Shown in pieces: positions 59,890 to 64,000 of a stretch of 64,000 nucleotides of DNA (its first letter is position 1; each line of letters opens with the position of its first letter). The notes beneath the pieces are model-generated. The model was not told the origin of the DNA, made no database searches, and worked only from the letters and a program-made list of their open reading frames with translations. Source of the stretch: an uncultured Bacteroidia bacterium (GTDB lineage: Bacteria > Bacteroidota > Bacteroidia > Bacteroidales > CAJPTX01); the NCBI GenBank assembly GCA_947252645.1, contig CAMXWF010000003.1, positions 62,001 to 126,000 on the forward strand, written 5' to 3'. The position numbers and the translations under genes are program-made.

Positions 59890-60657
59890 CTAATTCAGGG
59901 CAAACACCACCATCACGTTAGACGCCACACGCACTGGCTTACCATTGCGGGTGCCTGGCTTCCAGCGCGGGCTCTCGCGCACCACCCTGAGAGCCTCGCG
60001 GTCGAGCAGGGGATCGACTCCCTTTGTCACCTTGACGTTACTCACCTTGCCATCACGCTCAACCACAAACGACACCCGCACTGTACCATAAACACCCATC
60101 TCGGCGGCCACCTGCGGGTAGACGATATTCTGGTTGATGTACTCCTGGAACTTCTTCATGCCGCCCCCCCGGAACTTGGGCATAACATCGGCCTTGGTGA
60201 TGATCTGGTTGTAGTCGAAATTGTCCACAGGCTCGGGCTCCGGTTCGGGCGCGGCGGGTTTCTCCACCACTGGTGCAGGCTCCTCTTTCTGGACAGGGGC
60301 GGGTGTTGGTTTTGGTGTGACCTCTGGCGCCGCGGGCTCTGCTTTCGGCTCGGGCTTGGCTTGCACAGGGGCCTCCACCACGGGGGCTGGGCTAGGCTTG
60401 GGCTTGGGCTCAACCTTTGGGGCTGGCTTGCGGGCAGGGGCAGGCCTTGGGGTCTCCACGGGCGCCGGCTGTACCACTGGCTCTGGCTGCGCAGGCTCTG
60501 GCGTAACCTCGGGAACCTTCGCCTCCTCCACGGGGGCTGGCGGCGTATCGACTGGCGTCTCTACCTGCTTACCCCGGTAATAGTCCACTGCAAAGTAAAC
60601 CCCCAATGCCAATAGGACTATCACTATTCCCAGTGCGACTAGTGTCTTTCTACGCAT
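59890..60657 (-). CDS. TonB-family protein with Pro/Glu/Ala-rich spacer
   Basis: A 255-residue energy transducer. One membrane helix (LVALGIVIVLLALGVYFAVD, residues 5-24) is followed by a long Pro-Glu-Ala-Lys spacer (about 30-155, many PEP, KPEP and PAPV steps) that can span the periplasm. The C-terminal domain (about 165-255) has PKFRGGGMKKFQEYINQNIVYP, VYGTVRVSFVVERDGKVSNV and SPRWKPGTRNGKPVRV, a TonB fold. Its end closely matches the next paralogue at 61.5 kb but not the tonB at 17.9 kb. No exbBD lies nearby, so it presumably works with the motor at 18.8-19.9 kb or another. Confidence 0.88.
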   Translation of the reverse strand: MRRKTLVALGIVIVLLALGVYFAVDYYRGKQVETPVDTPPAPVEEAKVPEVTPEPAQPEPVVQPAPVETPRPAPARKPAPKVEPKPKPSPAPVVEAPVQAKPEPKAEPAAPEVTPKPTPAPVQKEEPAPVVEKPAAPEPEPEPVDNFDYNQIITKADVMPKFRGGGMKKFQEYINQNIVYPQVAAEMGVYGTVRVSFVVERDGKVSNVKVTKGVDPLLDREALRVVRESPRWKPGTRNGKPVRVASNVMVVFALN

Positions 60658-60748
60658 AATTGCTATCTGCTTATATCCTCACGACCTCCCCGGCTCAAGA
60701 TCTGCGCAGCGACAGGCTAGAGGCTGCCCTGCCCCCGGGGGTTGTGCG

Positions 60749-60756
60749 CAAAGGTA
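60749..60756 (-). promoter_or_regulatory. -7 promoter box of the first distal tonB
   Basis: TACCTTTG on the minus strand, 92 bases before the start codon. A weak CTTG at about 60778 might serve as -33. Confidence 0.55.
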
Positions 60757-61490
60757 CAAAAAACGTTGGAGCCGAGCGCAAGCTGATCTGGTGGGTGCAG
60801 CACCCACACCGCTAGCCCGCGAACCGCACAGCCCTGCGTGCGTGTGCCTGGATAAACAGGCATATGGCTGCTTGCGCCATTAGAACACACCTCGTCGTTT
60901 CAATTTGCGCCGGGCAGGCTGGGGTCAAAAAGTCCCACTGTACGCAACACAAAACAACGGCTGCCAATGGCTACAAAAGCCTCTGCAAAACATACAGAAC
61001 GCCGATTTAGAGTAATTTACCTTCAACGATATATGTAACCTCTCAAGGACATTGCCGTGCAGCACCTTCATGATACAAAGCAACCGCTGGACATCGTGGG
61101 AAGCCCCCAACATCGCGCAAAGAGGTAGCAAGGGGAAAAGTCCGTACGGGCTAAGCCCTGCCTGGGAGCGCAACCCAAGCCATGAGAGCCCTCAGCTGCC
61201 TGTGGTCCGCAAGCCCGCCCTGGGCTATACCCACGCTCACGGCAAGCACAATGGCCCTACACCCTAGCGACTCCCCTGCCGGGCTGCAAATCATGGTGCT
61301 GACGCACCTAGTACCAGTCCCTAGCTGTCCTGCTGCAGTGGGCAGGCGACACCTAGCCCAAGAAGGCATCACCGCGCCGAACCACGCCTAAGGAGTGGGG
61401 CGTCTGGGGGTAAGCGAGCTAGGCCCTACGGGCGTAGGACTGGCTAAAAGTAGGTCCACAAAACCTCCCTTGTGCGCACCATGGCATGGA
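60757..61490. other. Intergenic region between the two tonB genes
   Basis: About 730 bases without a recognisable gene. A part near 60900-61080 is richer in A and T than the surroundings. A small palindrome GTGGGTGC and GCACCCAC (about 60793-60811) is visible. Frames on both strands have no domain. Confidence 0.45.
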
Positions 61491-61526
61491 GAAAAGAAAA
61501 AGGGCTTCAGCCCCTGCTGAAGCCCT
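61491..61526 (-). terminator. Terminator after the second distal tonB
   Basis: The perfect 11-bp stem AGGGCTTCAGC (61501-61511) and GCTGAAGCCCT (61516-61526) is followed on the minus strand by TTTTTCTTTTC. It lies about 20 bases after the stop codon. Confidence 0.92.
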
Positions 61527-61547
61527 GCATGCTGCGCTAAAACTGGG

Positions 61548-62249
61548 CTAATTGAGTACGAAGACCACCGGCACGTTGTAGCCGACGCGGGCGGGCTTGC
61601 CTCGCTGGCGCCCGGGGGACCACTTGGGGCTGCTCTTGACCACGCGGATGGCCTCACGGTCGAGCAGTGGGTCAACCCCCGATATGACCTTGACATTGCT
61701 CACCGACCCATCGCGCTCCACAACGAACGAAACGCGCACGCGCCCTTGAATTCCGGCTTCCGCGGCTACCTCAGGGTACTTGGTGTTGTTCTTGATGTAC
61801 TCGCGGAACTTGTCCAGTCCACCGCCCTGGAAGGTGGGCATCTCCTCGGCGAAGTAGATGATCTGTTCCTCTTCCACCTCCTCCTCTTCGCCAGCTCCGC
61901 TCTCCATGTACTCCGTCAGATCCACTGTGGCAGCCTCATCGAACTCCATGTCGAAGGGGTTCTCCTCGCTGAACTCCACATCGCGATCCACGATCTGGAT
62001 TTTGGAAACAATCTTCGGGGCTTCGGGCGGAGCCGCTAGGGGCTTCTGCTCTTGCCGTTGCTCGGTGATCGGGATGATCTCCTCCTCCACTGCAGGCCCC
62101 TGGTCGCGCACCACCCCTGTATCTATCTCACCGCGCGACTTAACATTGAAGATCACGATGCAGATACCCAACGAGAGGCACAGGCCAATGAGGAAGAACA
62201 CCAATTTGTAGCGTTCTAGATTTGCTTCCGGCGACTTCTTGATTTCCAT
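61548..62249 (-). CDS. TonB-family protein with acidic spacer
   Basis: A 233-residue transducer. One membrane helix (LVFFLIGLCLSLGICIVIF, residues 16-34) precedes a strongly acidic spacer (about 40-135: VDRDVEFSEENPFDMEFDEA, then GEEEEVEEEQIIYF). The C-terminal TonB domain (about 145-233) has PTFQGGGLDKFREYIKNNTKYP, RVRVSFVVERDGSVSNVKV and SPKWSPGRQRGKPARV, almost identical in layout to the neighbour at 59.9 kb. Only the spacer differs in kind: Pro/Glu/Lys there, Asp/Glu here, suggesting different partners or periplasmic reach. Confidence 0.88.
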   Translation of the reverse strand: MEIKKSPEANLERYKLVFFLIGLCLSLGICIVIFNVKSRGEIDTGVVRDQGPAVEEEIIPITEQRQEQKPLAAPPEAPKIVSKIQIVDRDVEFSEENPFDMEFDEAATVDLTEYMESGAGEEEEVEEEQIIYFAEEMPTFQGGGLDKFREYIKNNTKYPEVAAEAGIQGRVRVSFVVERDGSVSNVKVISGVDPLLDREAIRVVKSSPKWSPGRQRGKPARVGYNVPVVFVLN

Positions 62250-62303
62250 ACGCTTCTCCTATATTACTCGGCTCGGACACCCCGCAGCCGCAGTTTCCGA
62301 CTC

Positions 62304-62311
62304 CAAAGGTA
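62304..62311 (-). promoter_or_regulatory. -7 promoter box of the second distal tonB
   Basis: TACCTTTG on the minus strand, 55 bases before the start codon. Confidence 0.6.
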
Positions 62312-62445
62312 ACATTTTTCCACTCTATAGTTCCCTGCCTCGTCCAAAGTGAGCTAGGACAACCAGTCCAATTTGTTGCTTCCCGCCGATGCTGCGTGGG
62401 CAGAGAACCGTGCGGTGCGCTTGAGGATTCGCTCCCTCGGCGCGC

Positions 62446-63042
62446 CTAGCAGCCGTGGCCCTTTGCTTGGTAAAGCCTGGCTGCCGTGCACAGCTGGGCG
62501 TAGAACGCAGCCCCGAAAGCCCGCAGCAGCGGCTCCTTGAGGAACTCATGGAGTAGGAGGCCCTCCCGCGCACCCTTGTCCAGAGCCGCCCGGCAAATAT
62601 GCCACTGGTCGTAGCGCAGCATGGTCATCATGCCCCGATGCTCTACCCTTATGGGATAAAGCGCGCACGAGATGGGCTTATCTACGGGTACCTTTCCCTG
62701 CTCTCGTAGGCGGGTCAATGTGCAGTAGAAGCAGCCCGCTTGTTGGCCCGCAAAGGCGCAGCGTCCGCCCCGCACCAGCTGGGTGACCCACTCGCCCGAC
62801 GCGTCGCGATAGCTTACGCCCTGCGCCAGGGCCTGCTGGGCATCGGGGGGCAGGTGCGGCGCAATGGCGTGGCAGTGGGCTTCCAGCTGCTCCACCTCGC
62901 GGGGCACCAGGGGTGCACCACTCTCCCCCTCGAAGCAGCAGATTCCGTGGCAGGCCGCAAGGTCGCACGCAAAATGCGTGGCGAGGATGCGGGCATCAAC
63001 AATCTTATCGCCCAGCTGAACCAGTGCATGGCAAGAGGTCAT
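62446..63042 (-). CDS. DUF3109/YkgJ-like cysteine-cluster protein
   Basis: A 198-residue protein with the cysteine pattern of the DUF3109 family (putative zinc or iron-sulfur binding): FACDLAACHGICCFEGE near residue 25 (four cysteines), GRCAFAG, GCFYCTL and ISCALYPIRVE, with YDQWHICRAA further on. The function is unknown. It starts 12 bases after the gpmI gene, so the two may share a transcript. Length fits the family. Confidence 0.88.
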   Translation of the reverse strand: MTSCHALVQLGDKIVDARILATHFACDLAACHGICCFEGESGAPLVPREVEQLEAHCHAIAPHLPPDAQQALAQGVSYRDASGEWVTQLVRGGRCAFAGQQAGCFYCTLTRLREQGKVPVDKPISCALYPIRVEHRGMMTMLRYDQWHICRAALDKGAREGLLLHEFLKEPLLRAFGAAFYAQLCTAARLYQAKGHGC

Positions 63043-63054
63043 GGCGGCTGTGGG

Positions 63055-64000
63055 CTAGCTCAGCAGCGGCTTACCAGTCATGGCCGCTGGCTGGGGCAGC
63101 GCCAGCAGCTGGAGGAGGGTGGGAGCCACGTCGGCCAGGATGCCCGAACGCACGTGCTGAAAGCGGTCGGTCACGGCGATAATAGGCACGGGGTTGAGCG
63201 AATGGGCGGTGTTGGGGGAGCCGTCAGCATTGACGGCGTTGTCGGCGTTGCCGTGGTCGGCGATGATCAGCATGTCGTAGCCGTGTTGCCGGGCGGCGGC
63301 ATAGAGCCGACCTACGCAGGCATCCACGGTGGCCACCGCTTTCTGGATGGCCGGGTAGACACCCGTATGGCCCACCATATCTCCATTGGCAAAATTGAGG
63401 CACACGAAGGCGTATTTCTCCAGCGCGAGGGCCTCCACGAGCTTATCGGTGACTAGGTTGGCACTCATCTCGGGCTGCAGATCGTAGGTGGCCACCTTGG
63501 GCGAGGGCACTAGGATACGCTCTTCCCCGGGAAACACCGCCTCGCGCCCGCCCGAAAAGAAGAAGGTAACATGGGCATATTTCTCCGTCTCGGCAATGCG
63601 TAGCTGCTGGAGGCCGTGGGCCGACACCGTTTCCCCGAGCGTGTCGTGGAGGTTCTCCTTGTCGTAGGCCACCTCTAGCCCCTGGAAGGCCTCATCGTAG
63701 CGGGTCATGGTGACGTAGTGGAGCGGCACGCGCTGCATGCCCTGCTCGGGCATATCCTGCTGCGTGAGCACCATGGTCAACTCGCGCAAGCGGTCGGTAC
63801 GGAAATTGAAGCAAACCACGGCATCGCCCGCCTGGATAGGCCCCACGGGCTGTCCCTGCCCGTCTACCACTACGATGGGCTCTATGAACTCATCGGTGAC
63901 TCCACGGGCGTAGCTGTCCTGAATGCCCTGGGCGGGGTCGGTGCAGGGGGTACCCTCACCGTGCACCACCAGCTGGTAGGCCTTGCGGATGCGTTCCCAA
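63055..64000 (-). CDS. gpmI: 2,3-bisphosphoglycerate-independent phosphoglycerate mutase, 5' end cut
   Basis: Interconverts 3- and 2-phosphoglycerate in glycolysis. About 314 residues of the C-terminal two thirds are visible and the frame is open to the window edge (WERIRKAYQLVVHGEG), so the N-terminal third is missing; a GTG at 63969 is internal. Seen are CFNFRTDRLRELT, EKYAHVTFFFSGGREAVFPGEE, and the metal region IADHGNADNAVNADGSPNTAHS (split here as DHGNADN and TAHS). The DUF3109 gene follows. Confidence 0.95.
   Translation of the reverse strand, partial: WERIRKAYQLVVHGEGTPCTDPAQGIQDSYARGVTDEFIEPIVVVDGQGQPVGPIQAGDAVVCFNFRTDRLRELTMVLTQQDMPEQGMQRVPLHYVTMTRYDEAFQGLEVAYDKENLHDTLGETVSAHGLQQLRIAETEKYAHVTFFFSGGREAVFPGEERILVPSPKVATYDLQPEMSANLVTDKLVEALALEKYAFVCLNFANGDMVGHTGVYPAIQKAVATVDACVGRLYAAARQHGYDMLIIADHGNADNAVNADGSPNTAHSLNPVPIIAVTDRFQHVRSGILADVAPTLLQLLALPQPAAMTGKPLLS

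Noticed and set aside
60156..60580. Repetitive Pro/Glu/Gly-rich sequence resembling a tandem repeat array
   Set aside because: It is simply the Pro-Glu-Ala spacer of the TonB protein; no regular DNA repeat unit of CRISPR or satellite type.
1..64000. tRNA, rRNA, CRISPR array, transposase or phage genes
   Set aside because: Scanned by eye for T-arm patterns, regular spaced repeats and DDE or integrase motifs; none found. A tool such as tRNAscan would be needed to be certain.

Overview
The window reads as a gene-dense, GC-rich chromosome segment from a member of the Bacteroidota, most likely Bacteroidales and perhaps close to Porphyromonas. Pointers are: families largely confined to that phylum (DUF4837, DUF4831, DUF5606, DUF5686/CarboxypepD_reg-like); a fused MurF-alanine racemase; a CbiK-type lipoprotein beside a TonB receptor, as in the P. 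gingivalis iht locus; a pfs-luxS pair; and many copies of the phylum's -7 promoter box (TAnnTTTG, here nearly always TACCTTTG) before genes. No rRNA, tRNA, CRISPR array, insertion sequence or prophage was recognised. The window cuts alaS at its left edge and gpmI at its right edge.

Layout. 1-5.0 kb: alaS and murF-alr (+). 5.4-6.6 kb: pfs-luxS (-), the AI-2/methyl-cycle pair. 6.8-10.3 kb: a cobalamin riboswitch followed by a TonB-dependent receptor and a CbiK-like lipoprotein (-). 10.3-17.2 kb: manA, ispH, pcrA/uvrD, rny, a 6S RNA, zapA and a coiled-coil gene (-). 17.3-19.9 kb: rnhA, tonB, exbD, exbB (-). 20.5-23.8 kb: lolD-type ABC ATPase, pyk, fbp (-). 24.1-27.5 kb: DUF4837 lipoprotein, parE, phosphoesterase (+). 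27.6-37.7 kb: DUF5686 outer-membrane protein, miaA, marC, M20 hydrolase, DUF4831 lipoprotein, nhaD, DUF5606, rmuC (-). 38.4-44.6 kb: cyclic-nucleotide-domain/aspartase fusion, era, thrS-infC-rpmI-rplT (+). 44.8-46.0 kb: secreted C45-type Ntn hydrolase (-).

46.1-49.8 kb is the accessory segment: a broken AAA/DUF4143 ATPase gene, three 23-base repeats, a DUF262-HNH protein and an EcoRI-type adenine methyltransferase that together look like a restriction-modification or defence pair, and a remnant copy of the methylase start. 49.8-56.8 kb is a complete thiazole/pyrimidine thiamine operon (thiS, thiC, a thiE-thiD-thiE triple fusion, thiG, thiH, thiF) behind a TPP riboswitch. 56.9-64.0 kb: recQ, two tandem TonB paralogues, a DUF3109 cysteine-rich protein and the 3' part of gpmI (-).

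The most interesting points are the riboswitch-controlled receptor/CbiK pair, the 6S RNA inferred from its closing stem, an infC that seems able to start only at AUC, the CNMP-aspartase fusion, the tripartite thiamine enzyme, the DUF262/methylase locus, and a palindromic intergenic element present twice. All functions are inferred from reading the sequence; no database search was run.
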